Assembly: GCA_027493935.1 (NCBI GenBank)
Contig: JAOSJV010000001.1
Location: 1,302,001 to 1,366,000 of the forward strand
DNA: 64,000 nucleotides
Origin: Burkholderiales bacterium
Lineage (GTDB): Bacteria; Pseudomonadota; Gammaproteobacteria; Burkholderiales; SG8-39
Direction of reading: 5' to 3'
The notes below the pieces were generated by a model that saw only the letters and a list, made by a program, of their open reading frames with translations, made no database searches and was not told the DNA's origin. A program made the position numbers and the translations under genes. This document shows positions 1 through 7,596 of the stretch, piece by piece (the stretch's first letter is position 1; the number at the start of each line of letters is the position of its first letter).

Positions 1-1
1 T

Positions 2-556
2 AGCGCTGAGGACCGCACGAAGATCGTCGATCCGGTCACGGGCCGGAAGCGGCCCGTGGTCGGTCTCTCGGTCGCCTACGCGACGGCGGTCGGCGCGGGC
101 GGCGCGGCGTTCCTGCTGCCCAATCAGTGGAGCATGGCCGGACGGCTGCGCACCATTCCCGACACGGTCGAGGAGTTCACCGGGTTCTTCATCGAGCTCG
201 ATCTCTGGGCGTGGAACGCCCCCGGCTCCATCGAAGCGCAACCCTACCGCCGGAACGGCGCGGCGACGGTGCGCAACGTATCGCTGCCCGCCAGCTACAA
301 CCACGTCTTCGTCCCGGTGACCTCGCACCTCGCCGCCGATCCCCGGATGCGAAGCTGGATCAACGCCTACGACCCGCACCGGCGCGACGCAGCGCCACCG
401 CTGCCCGAGGGTCGCAGCGACAACGTGCTGTGGGCCGCCGACGTCTGGCACAGCATCAAGAAGCATTGGTGCCGGGAGGCGCAACGCCTGATCCGCGCCC
501 AGCGCGCCGTGCGCACCGACGCGGGTACAGCGGCCGCACCCGCCCGGGTACAATAA
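2..556 (+). CDS. Unidentified protein, 3' part only
   Basis: The reading frame is open from the left edge of the window to TAA at 554-556, so the start lies outside; a GTG at 56 is available but the frame continues upstream of it. About 184 residues are visible. A hydrophobic Ala/Gly-rich stretch is followed by a soluble segment rich in Trp and Pro (for example ELDLWAWNAP and DVWHSIKKHW) and a basic C-terminus. I do not recognise the family. It sits about 95 bp upstream of the acyl-chain cluster on the same strand, so it could belong to that cluster, but nothing in the sequence proves it. Confidence 0.6.
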   Translation, partial: SAEDRTKIVDPVTGRKRPVVGLSVAYATAVGAGGAAFLLPNQWSMAGRLRTIPDTVEEFTGFFIELDLWAWNAPGSIEAQPYRRNGAATVRNVSLPASYNHVFVPVTSHLAADPRMRSWINAYDPHRRDAAPPLPEGRSDNVLWAADVWHSIKKHWCREAQRLIRAQRAVRTDAGTAAAPARVQ

Positions 557-651
557 GGTCTTGACGCGCCGCACCATGCGGGCCGCGAACGGCTGCGTGT
601 GCGCCGCTGGGCGCGCACACAGCTCAACTCTGGAGAGCCCGGGAACCGCCC

Positions 652-1407
652 ATGTCCGAGCCGTTGGCCGGAAGAGTCGCGCTGGTGAGCGGGGCTGCCC
701 GCGGCATCGGCCGCGCGATCGCGCGCAAGCTCGCCGCTGGCGGCTGCGACCTGGCGCTCAACTACTACAACAGCCACGATGAGGCCGAGGCGCTCTGCGC
801 GGAGCTGCGCACGCTCGGCCGCCGCGCGTGCGCGTTCCAGGGGAGCGTCGGCGTGCCCGAGAGCGTGGCCGAGATGTTCGCCGACCTGCGCCGGAACTTC
901 GACCGCGTCGACATCGTGGTGAGCAACGCCGCGAGCGGCGTGCTCAAGCCCGCGATGGAGATGTCGCTCAAGCACTGGCGCTGGTGCATGGAGACCAACG
1001 CGCTCGCGCTCAACCTGCTCGCGCAGCAGGCGGTGCCGATGATGCCGGCGGGCGGTCGCATCATCGCGATGTCCAGCCTCGGCGCCGCGCGCGCGATGCC
1101 CGGCTACGGGTTCGTCGGCGCCTCGAAGGCCGCGCTCGAGTCGCTGGTGCGCACGCTCGCCCAGGAGCTCGGTCCGCGCGGCATCCGCGTGAACGCGGTG
1201 AGCGCCGGCGTGGTGGACACCGACGCGCTCGCCTACTTCCCCAACCGCGAAGAGCTGCTCGCGAATTTCGCGCAGCGCACGCCGGCCGGTCCGACGCTCT
1301 CGGCCGAGGACGTGGCCGGCGCGGCGTACCTGCTGTGCCTGCCCGAGGCGGCGATGATCAACGGCCACACGCTGGTGGTCGACGGCGGATTCGCGATCTC
1401 CGGATGA
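652..1407 (+). CDS. FabL-type enoyl-ACP reductase (SDR family)
   Basis: Short-chain dehydrogenase of 251 residues that probably reduces the enoyl-ACP double bond, the last step of a chain-elongation round. The nucleotide-binding motif SGAARGIG is at residues 14-21. The catalytic pair is Tyr152 and Lys159, spaced Y-x6-K as in enoyl reductases rather than Y-x3-K as in ketoreductases. Stretches such as SNAASGVLKPAME and DTDALAYFPNREELL match my memory of Bacillus subtilis FabL closely. The start is ATG 652. The stop overlaps the following fabG-like gene (ATGA), which implies translational coupling. FabL-type reductases are not the usual housekeeping enzyme in betaproteobacteria, which normally use FabI, so this is probably dedicated to the local cluster. 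A general SDR oxidoreductase remains possible. Confidence 0.8.
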   Translation: MSEPLAGRVALVSGAARGIGRAIARKLAAGGCDLALNYYNSHDEAEALCAELRTLGRRACAFQGSVGVPESVAEMFADLRRNFDRVDIVVSNAASGVLKPAMEMSLKHWRWCMETNALALNLLAQQAVPMMPAGGRIIAMSSLGAARAMPGYGFVGASKAALESLVRTLAQELGPRGIRVNAVSAGVVDTDALAYFPNREELLANFAQRTPAGPTLSAEDVAGAAYLLCLPEAAMINGHTLVVDGGFAISG

Positions 1408-2174
1408 GGGAGCGCATGCCGTCCGATTCCGGGCTCGCGGGCAAGTCGGTGATCGTGACCGGCGGCAGCCGCGGCATCGGCCGCGCGGTCGTGGAGCGCT
1501 TTGCCGGCGACGGCGCCGACGTCACCTTCTTCTATCGCGACAATGCGAGCGCCGCCGAAGAGGTGGTCGCCGCCGGGCGCGCGGCCGGTTGGACGGTCAC
1601 GGCCGAGCGGGTGGACGTGCGCGACCCGGCAGCCTGCGGCGCGGCGGTGGAGCGAGTCGCCGAGCGCTGCGGCCGCATCGACGTGCTGGTCAATAACGCA
1701 GGCGTGATCCGTGATAACCTCCTCGCCCTGCTGAGCGACGACGACGTGCGCACGGTGCTCGAGACGAACGTCGGCGGGGTGTTCAACGTCACGCGCGCCG
1801 TCGTCCCGCACATGATCGCGCGGCGCTCGGGCCGGATCGTCAACCTCAGCTCGGTCGCCGGCGAGAAGGGCGGCCGCGGCCAGACCAACTACGCGGCGAG
1901 CAAGGGCGCGATCAACGCGTTCACGCGCTCGCTCGCCGTCGAGCTCGCGTCGCGGCGCATCACGGTCAACTGCGTGGCGCCCGGCGTGATCGAGACCGAG
2001 ATGTCGGCCGCGGTGCGCGAGCAGGCGCCCGACGCGGTCAAGGCGCGTATCCTGCTCAAGCGCTTCGGCACCGCGCAGGAAGTCGCGCACGCGGTCTGGT
2101 TTCTCGCCTCGCGCTATGCGGACTACGTGACGGGGCAGGTGCTGCACGTCGATGGCGGCTTCAAGATGGAGTGA
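1404..2174 (+). CDS. fabG: 3-oxoacyl-ACP reductase, FabG family
   Basis: NADPH-dependent ketoreductase of the SDR family that would reduce 3-oxoacyl-ACP to 3-hydroxyacyl-ACP. The cofactor motif TGGSRGIG, the NNAG motif, a catalytic Ser in NLSS and the classic Y-x3-K pair (NYAASKGA) are all present, and it ends with the usual HVDGGF motif. Two starts are possible. ATG 1404 overlaps the upstream stop as ATGA; ATG 1416 is preceded at close range by GAGGGAG. Either leaves the Rossmann fold intact. Its pairing with a FabL-type reductase and an ACP suggests a cluster-specific copy rather than the primary fatty acid synthase enzyme. Confidence 0.9.
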   Translation: MRERMPSDSGLAGKSVIVTGGSRGIGRAVVERFAGDGADVTFFYRDNASAAEEVVAAGRAAGWTVTAERVDVRDPAACGAAVERVAERCGRIDVLVNNAGVIRDNLLALLSDDDVRTVLETNVGGVFNVTRAVVPHMIARRSGRIVNLSSVAGEKGGRGQTNYAASKGAINAFTRSLAVELASRRITVNCVAPGVIETEMSAAVREQAPDAVKARILLKRFGTAQEVAHAVWFLASRYADYVTGQVLHVDGGFKME

Positions 2175-2180
2175 GCCCAC

Positions 2181-2606
2181 ATGGCACAGGAAATCACGCA
2201 GGAAGAGATCATGGCGGTGTTTCCCGCCGTCGCCGAGACGATGGCCGACGCGCTCGGCTGTGAAGTCGACCAGGTCACGCTCAAGGCCTCGCTGATCGAG
2301 GACTTGGACGCCGAGTCGATCGACTTCCTCGACATGGTGTTCCGCCTCGAGCGCGCGTTCAAGGTGAAGATCCCGCGCGGCAAGATCGTGGAGGACGCGC
2401 GCGGGAGCCTGCCGGAGGCCGAGTTCGAGCAGAAGGGCGTCGTCACCGAGGCTGGACTGAAGCGCCTGCGCGAGTACCTGAGCGAGGTGCCGGCGGAGCG
2501 GTTCAAGTTACCGCTCAAGGTCGCCGACATCCCGCGCCTGTTCACGCCCGAGACGTTCTGCAAGATGGTGGTCCGCGCGCAGCGCGCGGGGCAGCCCGGC
2601 GGCTGA
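2181..2606 (+). CDS. Acyl carrier protein with C-terminal extension
   Basis: Acyl carrier protein of 141 residues; a normal bacterial ACP has about 78. The phosphopantetheine attachment site is Ser46 within EDLDAESIDFLDM, where DSL of ordinary ACPs is replaced by ESI. Residues from about 85 to 141 form an extra tail with a motif like DIPRLFTPETFCKMV whose role I cannot assign; it may dock partner enzymes. The gene starts 6 nt after the fabG stop and ends 3 nt before the next gene, so it is surely co-transcribed. It is the obvious substrate of the AcpS domain encoded at the end of the cluster. Confidence 0.9.
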   Translation: MAQEITQEEIMAVFPAVAETMADALGCEVDQVTLKASLIEDLDAESIDFLDMVFRLERAFKVKIPRGKIVEDARGSLPEAEFEQKGVVTEAGLKRLREYLSEVPAERFKLPLKVADIPRLFTPETFCKMVVRAQRAGQPGG

Positions 2607-2609
2607 TCG

Positions 2610-3470
2610 ATGAGCGAGCGCTTTCGCGCTTTCTCGTTCGTCGATCGGATCACCGAATTCGAGGCGGCTCGGCGCGCGGCCGGCAGCTTTCACGTGCCGG
2701 CCGGGGCCGGCCGTTTCCCGCCCACGCTCGTCGCCGAGGCGGTCGGGCAGCTCGCTGCCTGGGTTGCGATGGCGCACGTGGACTTCGGCCGCCGACCGGT
2801 CGCCGCGCTCGCCGGCGAGGCGCGTTTCCTCGCCGCGGTCCGGCCGGGCGACACGCTGCAGCTCGCGGTGGACATCGACAGCTGCGACGCCGAGGGCGTG
2901 GCCTACCGCGGGCGGGCGAGCGTGGCCGGCAGGCGCGTGCTCGAGCTCGAGCGCTGCTTCGGTCCGATGCTGCCGCAGGTGGACTTCGACGATCCCGCGG
3001 CAGTGCGCGGCGATTTCGCGCTGCTGCGCGACGGCGGTGCGCCGAGCGACCGCTTCCCGGGCGTGCCGGCGCTCGCCGCGGTGCCCGGCGAAGGCGTCGC
3101 CGGCGAGTGGGCGGCTGCCGCGCTCGACGTGCCGGCGAGCGCGCCGTTCTTCGGCGATCACTTCCCGCGCCGTCCGGTGTTTCCGGCGACGCTGCTGCTC
3201 GACGTGCAGACCCGGCTCGCGCTCGCGCTCGCCCGCGGCGCGGCGGGGTGGCGGGCCGGCGAGGAGCCGCAGCTCGCGCGCATGCGCGACGTGAAGATGC
3301 GCGCCTGGATCCTGCCCGGCCAGCGCGTCGAGCTGCGCGCCGAGCTCGCTGCGCCGGCCGCCGGGGCGGCGGCGGTGAAGCTGAGCGCGCGCGTGGCCGG
3401 CGCGACCGTCGCCACCGCGCGCGCCGAGATCGCGCCGGCGCGCACGGACGCCGCAGCCGAGCGCGCATGA
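2610..3470 (+). CDS. Double-hotdog 3-hydroxyacyl-ACP dehydratase-like protein
   Basis: 286 residues that look like two fused hotdog folds. The second half carries APFFGDHFPRRPVFPATLL, the FabZ/FabA active-site signature with His184; the catalytic Glu of FabZ aligns with Asp198. The first half has the helix motif TLVAEAVGQLAAW with Glu43 but no clear HFP motif. The expected reaction is dehydration of 3-hydroxyacyl-ACP to enoyl-ACP, between the FabG and FabL steps. Whether one His and one Glu from different halves form the active site, or the enzyme is altered, cannot be settled from sequence. The stop overlaps the start of the ketosynthase gene (ATGA). Confidence 0.75.
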   Translation: MSERFRAFSFVDRITEFEAARRAAGSFHVPAGAGRFPPTLVAEAVGQLAAWVAMAHVDFGRRPVAALAGEARFLAAVRPGDTLQLAVDIDSCDAEGVAYRGRASVAGRRVLELERCFGPMLPQVDFDDPAAVRGDFALLRDGGAPSDRFPGVPALAAVPGEGVAGEWAAAALDVPASAPFFGDHFPRRPVFPATLLLDVQTRLALALARGAAGWRAGEEPQLARMRDVKMRAWILPGQRVELRAELAAPAAGAAAVKLSARVAGATVATARAEIAPARTDAAAERA

Positions 3471-4760
3471 TGGCGAGGCGCCGCGTCGCCGTCACCGGGC
3501 TCGGGCTTGTCACGCCGGTCGGCAGCGACGTCGCGTCGACCTGGCAGGCGCTGCTGGCGGGCAGGAGCGGCGTGGCGCCGATCAGCCTGTTCGACGCGAG
3601 CGGCTTTCCGGTGCGCATCGCCGCCGAGGTGAAGGGCACCGCGCATTTGGCGGCGATCGGCGACCGGCGCGTGCTCAAGTCGGCGAACCGCTCGCACCGC
3701 TTCGCACTCGCGGCCGCCGACGAGGCGATCCGCGACGCCGGCATCCGGCCAACCGCGGCCACGCGCGCGCGCTGGGGTTGCGCGGTGGGCACGGGCATGA
3801 TGGGCGTGGCGTTCGCCGAGCTCGCGGTGCTGCAACGCCATGCCGCCGCCGCGGGCGAGCTCGACACCGGGCGGCTGGTTTCCGAGGAGACCGCGCGCGA
3901 CCCGATGGTGTTCTGCCGCAGCCAATCCTCGTCCGGCGCGGCGCTGCTGCTCAAGCGCTACGGCATCGGCGGCTACGCCACCTCGGTGCACACCGCCTGC
4001 GCCTCGGGCGGGCAGGCGGTCGGCGCCGCGATGAAGCTGGTGCGGCGCGGCGTCTGCGACTTCGTGCTCGCCGGCGGCTTCGATCTCGATGATCTCGCCG
4101 GTCGGGCTCGCCGGCTTCTGCCTGCTGAACGCGGTCTCGCCCGACAACGACGCGCCCGAGCGCGCGAGCCGGCCGTTCGACGCCACGCGCAACGGCTTCG
4201 TGCTCGGCGAGGGCGCGGGCTTCGTCGTGCTCGAGGAGTGGGAATCGGCGCGGCGCCGCGGCGCGCGCATCTACGCCGAGCTCGCGGGCGACGGCAACTC
4301 GCTCTCGAGCTACCGCATCACCGACTCGCACCCTTCCGGCGACGGCCCGATCCAGGCGATGCGCCAGGCGCTCGCAAGCGCGGGCGCGACGCCCGACGAG
4401 GTCGACTATTTGAACGCGCACGGCACCTCGACGCCGATGAACGACCGCAGCGAGGCCGCGGCCGCGCACGCCGTGTTCGGCGCGCGCGTGAAGGAGGTCG
4501 CGGTGAGCTCGACGAAGAGCGTGATGGGCCACCTGATCGCCGCCGCCGGCGCGGTAGAGGCGGCGGTCTGCGCGCTGGCGATCCACCACGGCCGGCTGCC
4601 GGTCAACGCCAACCTGCGCGAACCCGATCCGGACTGCGACCTCGACATCGTGCGCGACGCGCCGCGCGAGCGCCGCGTGCGGCTGGTGCTGTCGAACTCG
4701 CTCGGCTTCGGCGGCTCGAACAGCTGCCTCGCGCTGCGCAATCCGGACGAGGTGCGCTGA
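3467..4760 (+). CDS. Beta-ketoacyl-ACP synthase (KAS II type), one frameshift
   Basis: Condensing enzyme that extends acyl-ACP with malonyl-ACP. The N-terminal frame runs from ATG 3467 and includes the nucleophile Cys178 in HTACASGG. The C-terminal frame, from about 4089, includes NAHGTSTP and KSVMGHLIAAAGA with the two catalytic His residues and ends FGGSNS. The frames join if one base of GATCTCGATGATC near 4085 is removed, which restores GGFDSMISPVGLAGF, the normal family sequence. I read this as a one-base insertion, probably a sequencing error. The start overlaps the previous stop, and the stop overlaps the next start (TGATG). Confidence 0.85.
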
Positions 4761-6055
4761 TGGCCGCGCGGCCGCGGATCGTCGTGACGGGAACCGGGGC
4801 GCTGTGCGCGGCCGGCAAGACGCCGGCCGACATCTGGGCGGCGGTGCGCGCCGGCCGCAACGCCATCGGAACCATCGCGCAGTGGGACACCACGGGCTGG
4901 CCGGCGCGCAAGGCGGGCGAGATCGCCGGTCTCGAGCCGTTCAAGCTCGTCACCGACCGCAAGCTCCACAAGTTGATCCGCCGCTCCGACGTGTTCGGGC
5001 TGTACGCGGCCGATCGCGCGATCGAGGCCGCGGGCTTCGCGGCTTATCGCGCCGGGCTGGGCGAGGCTGCGGCCGCGGCGTTCAACGACGGCACCGGGGT
5101 CTACGTCGGTTCCGGCGGCGGCACCTACGCGAGCCAGTACGACTACTTCCCGCTGCTCGCCGGCTCCGGCGGCGGCCTCCAGGGTTTCGGCCGTCAGCTC
5201 GGCGACACGGTGAACCCGATGTGGCTCCTGCGCACGCTGCCGAACAACGTGCTCTGTCACATCGGCATCCGCCACACGCTGAAGGGGCCGAATGCCTGCA
5301 TCACGCAGCACAGCGTGAGCGGCACGCTCGCGATCATCGAGGCGTTCGAGGCGCTGCGCTGCGGCGAGGCCGATCGCGCGGTCGCGGTCGGGCACGACGC
5401 GCCGATCGAGCCGCAGATGGTGTTGTACTACCACCATCTCGGGCTGCTCGGAGGCGACGTGCTGCGCCCATACGACGCGGCGCGCGACGGAAGCCTCTTC
5501 GGCGAGGGCGCGGCGGCGCTGGTGCTCGAGACCGAAGCCGCGGCCGCCGCGCGCGGCGCGATGGTGCACGGCGAGATCCTCGGCAGCGGCTGCGCCTCCG
5601 ATGCGCTCGGTCTGCTGCCGATTCGCGAGGACGGCGACGGGCTCGCGCGTGCGATCGCAGCGGCGCTCGACGACGCGGGGCTGCGCGCGGCCGACGTCGG
5701 CATGATCGTCGGCCACGCGAACGGTACGCGCCAGTCCGATGCGTCCGAGGCGGCCGCCATCCGCGCGCTATTCGGCGCCGCGCCGCCGCCGGTGACCGGG
5801 TTCAAGTGGGCGTTCGGGCACCTGATCGCGGCGTCCGGTGCGATCGAGAGCGTGCTCGCGCTGCTCGCGCTGCGCGAGCGCGTGGTGCCCGGCATCGCGA
5901 CGCTCGAGGTGCTCGATCCCGCGCTCGGCGACCTGCCGGTGTCCGCCGCGGCGCGTGCACCGCGCAGCGACGTGGCGCTGGTGCTCTCGCGCGGCTTCGG
6001 CGGCACGAACGCCGCGCTGCTCGTGCGCGCCGCTGTCGCGACCGCCGGTCGATGA
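4760..6055 (+). CDS. Ketosynthase-like protein without catalytic Cys/His (chain-length-factor-like)
   Basis: 431 residues with full-length thiolase/ketosynthase fold features, including the KWAFGHLIAASGAIE block and the RGFGGTNAALL C-terminus. The nucleophilic Cys is missing: the segment aligned to TACASG reads QHSVSG, with Ser185 in its place. The first catalytic His is also lost, since NAHGTST has become GHANGTRQ. Only the Lys/His of the third motif remain. Paired with an active ketosynthase in the preceding overlapping gene, this is the arrangement of KS/chain-length-factor heterodimers in type II polyketide and aryl polyene systems. The inferred role is to form a heterodimer and set acyl chain length. 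It is not expected to condense on its own. Confidence 0.8.
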   Translation: MAARPRIVVTGTGALCAAGKTPADIWAAVRAGRNAIGTIAQWDTTGWPARKAGEIAGLEPFKLVTDRKLHKLIRRSDVFGLYAADRAIEAAGFAAYRAGLGEAAAAAFNDGTGVYVGSGGGTYASQYDYFPLLAGSGGGLQGFGRQLGDTVNPMWLLRTLPNNVLCHIGIRHTLKGPNACITQHSVSGTLAIIEAFEALRCGEADRAVAVGHDAPIEPQMVLYYHHLGLLGGDVLRPYDAARDGSLFGEGAAALVLETEAAAAARGAMVHGEILGSGCASDALGLLPIREDGDGLARAIAAALDDAGLRAADVGMIVGHANGTRQSDASEAAAIRALFGAAPPPVTGFKWAFGHLIAASGAIESVLALLALRERVVPGIATLEVLDPALGDLPVSAAARAPRSDVALVLSRGFGGTNAALLVRAAVATAGR

Positions 6056-6094
6056 AAGCCAAGCCTATGTGCGCGAGGGGGGATACGAGGGATC

Positions 6095-6114
6095 TGCCCC
6101 TTGTTCGTACGACC
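6095..6114 (+). repeat. Dispersed 20-bp repeat, copy 1
   Basis: TGCCCCTTGTTCGTACGACC occurs here and as a perfect reverse complement at 21279-21298, some 15 kb away. This copy lies in the 128-bp gap between the two last genes of the acyl-chain cluster, the only real gap in that cluster. The other copy sits in a longer palindromic region. Confidence 0.85.
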
Positions 6115-6183
6115 GGGGTCTGAGTTGGACGCCTGTTTTCCTGCACGAAGCCTCGGGCGGCGGCGTTGTCCGACCGCTGGCTG

Positions 6184-7437
6184 ATGGCGGAACCCACCGC
6201 CCGTTGCGGCATCGACACGGTCGAGATCGCGCGCATCGAGCGCCTGCTCGCCGACACGCCGCCCGCGGATCTGCGCAAGCTCTTCTCGCAAGCGGAGCTC
6301 GCCGACGCCGGCGTCGGCCCAGGCCGCGCTGCGAGCCTCGCCGCGCGGTTTGCCGCCAAGGAAGCGTGCCTGAAGCTCTTCCCGCGCGAGACGGCCCTCG
6401 GCGGGCTGGCGGCGTCCGACTTCGCGGTCGAGCGCGACAGCTACGGCGCGCCGCGCGTAGCGTGCACGGACGCCGCGCGGGCGGTGCTCGACCGGCACCG
6501 GATCGCCGCGATCGCGCTCTCCCTCACGCACGACCGCGCGAGCGCATCGGCCGTCGCGCTCGCCGAGCCGGCCGCGACCGCGGTGCCGCTCGCGGGCCGG
6601 CTGCTTTATCGCCTGCTGCCGATCCGCCGTCGCGTGGTGCTCGACAACCTGCGGCGCGTCTACGGCGAAACGGCGCCGGACGCCGAGATCGAGCGTATCG
6701 CGCGGGCGCACTACGCGCACCTCGCGCGCCTTGCCGCCGAGTTCGTCTCGTTCCCGTGGCTTTCGCCGGCGCGGCGCGCCGCGATGGCGCGCGTGGAGAA
6801 TCTCGAGACCATCGTCGCGGCGCATGCGCGCGGCAAGGGCGTCATCGTGATCACCGGCCACTTCGGCAACTTCGAGGTCTCCACCGCGGCGGCCATCGCA
6901 AGCTTTCCCGAGGCGAAGGGCAAGTTCTGGTTCGTGCGGCGCCCGTTCAAGCCGGCCTGGCTCGACGCCATCATCCTGCGGCGTTTCCGCGCCGCCGGGT
7001 TCGGCGTGCTGCCGAAGTCGGGCTCGCTCGATGCGATCCTGGAACGCCTCGCCGCCGGCGACATCGTCGTCTTTCCGTTCGACCAGCACGCCGGCCCGCG
7101 CGACGGCGTGCTGGTCGAGTTCTTCGGGCACCCGGCCGGAACGTTCCGCAGCGTCGCGCTGATCGCGGCCGCCGCCGGCGCCCCGGTGCTCGCCGGCGCG
7201 AGCTGGCGCGAGCCCGACGGGCGGCACGCGCTGCGCTTCGAGGCGCCGCTCGAGCTCGTGCGCTGCGACGACGTCGGCGAGGAGATCCGGCGCAACACGC
7301 GCCTCTTCAACGCGAGCCTCGAGCGGCTCGTCCTGCGCCATCCCGAGCAGTGGTGGTGGGTGCACCGGCGCTGGAAGCGGTGGCCGGAGAACAGGAAGCG
7401 CGCCAAGACTGCGGCGAAGCGGGGCCCGAACGATTGA
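6184..7437 (+). CDS. Fused holo-ACP synthase (AcpS) and LpxL-type acyltransferase
   Basis: A two-domain protein of about 417 residues. The first about 127 residues are a complete AcpS-type phosphopantetheinyl transferase: CGIDTVEIARIERLL with the Mg-binding Asp, FAAKEACLKL with the conserved Glu, and LSLTHDRASASAVAL near the domain end. The rest is an LpxL/HtrB-like acyltransferase with the ITGHFGNFE motif (H-x4-E), a downstream FDQHAGPRDG segment and a Trp-rich PEQWWWVHRRWKR end. It would both activate the cluster ACP and transfer its acyl chain to a lipid acceptor at the inner membrane. ATG 6184 begins just before the AcpS domain and is preferred over TTG 6166. I do not know this fusion from characterised proteins. 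No frameshift is needed to join the domains. Confidence 0.85.
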   Translation: MAEPTARCGIDTVEIARIERLLADTPPADLRKLFSQAELADAGVGPGRAASLAARFAAKEACLKLFPRETALGGLAASDFAVERDSYGAPRVACTDAARAVLDRHRIAAIALSLTHDRASASAVALAEPAATAVPLAGRLLYRLLPIRRRVVLDNLRRVYGETAPDAEIERIARAHYAHLARLAAEFVSFPWLSPARRAAMARVENLETIVAAHARGKGVIVITGHFGNFEVSTAAAIASFPEAKGKFWFVRRPFKPAWLDAIILRRFRAAGFGVLPKSGSLDAILERLAAGDIVVFPFDQHAGPRDGVLVEFFGHPAGTFRSVALIAAAAGAPVLAGASWREPDGRHALRFEAPLELVRCDDVGEEIRRNTRLFNASLERLVLRHPEQWWWVHRRWKRWPENRKRAKTAAKRGPND

Positions 7438-7485
7438 TGTCCGGGCGACATCGGACTTCGGGCGTCGCGCGGCGCGGCCACGCCC

Positions 7486-7570
7486 TCATCCCCGCGAAAG
7501 CGGGAATCCATTGGGCGCCCGGGCTTGGAAGTGCGTGTCCTGGGCCCCCGCTTTCGCGGGAGCGACAACG
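7486..7570. repeat. Inverted repeat element of the CCCGCGAAAGCGGG family
   Basis: The left arm (CATCCCCGCGAAAGCGGGAA, followed by TCCA) and the right arm (CCCCCGCTTTCGCGGGAGCG) face each other across about 30 bp, giving a large hairpin. It lies between the convergent acpS-lpxL and waaF genes and may also act as a bidirectional terminator. Related copies are at 19664-19738 and 21051-21131, with half or degenerate copies elsewhere. Confidence 0.75.
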
Positions 7571-7596
7571 CCGCTTACGCCGGGCGCGCGCCGCGC

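Noticed and set aside
6055..6165. Possible additional small gene between the KS-like gene and the AcpS fusion
   Set aside because: Only a repeat unit and a few codons in the shifted frame are present, with no ribosome site.
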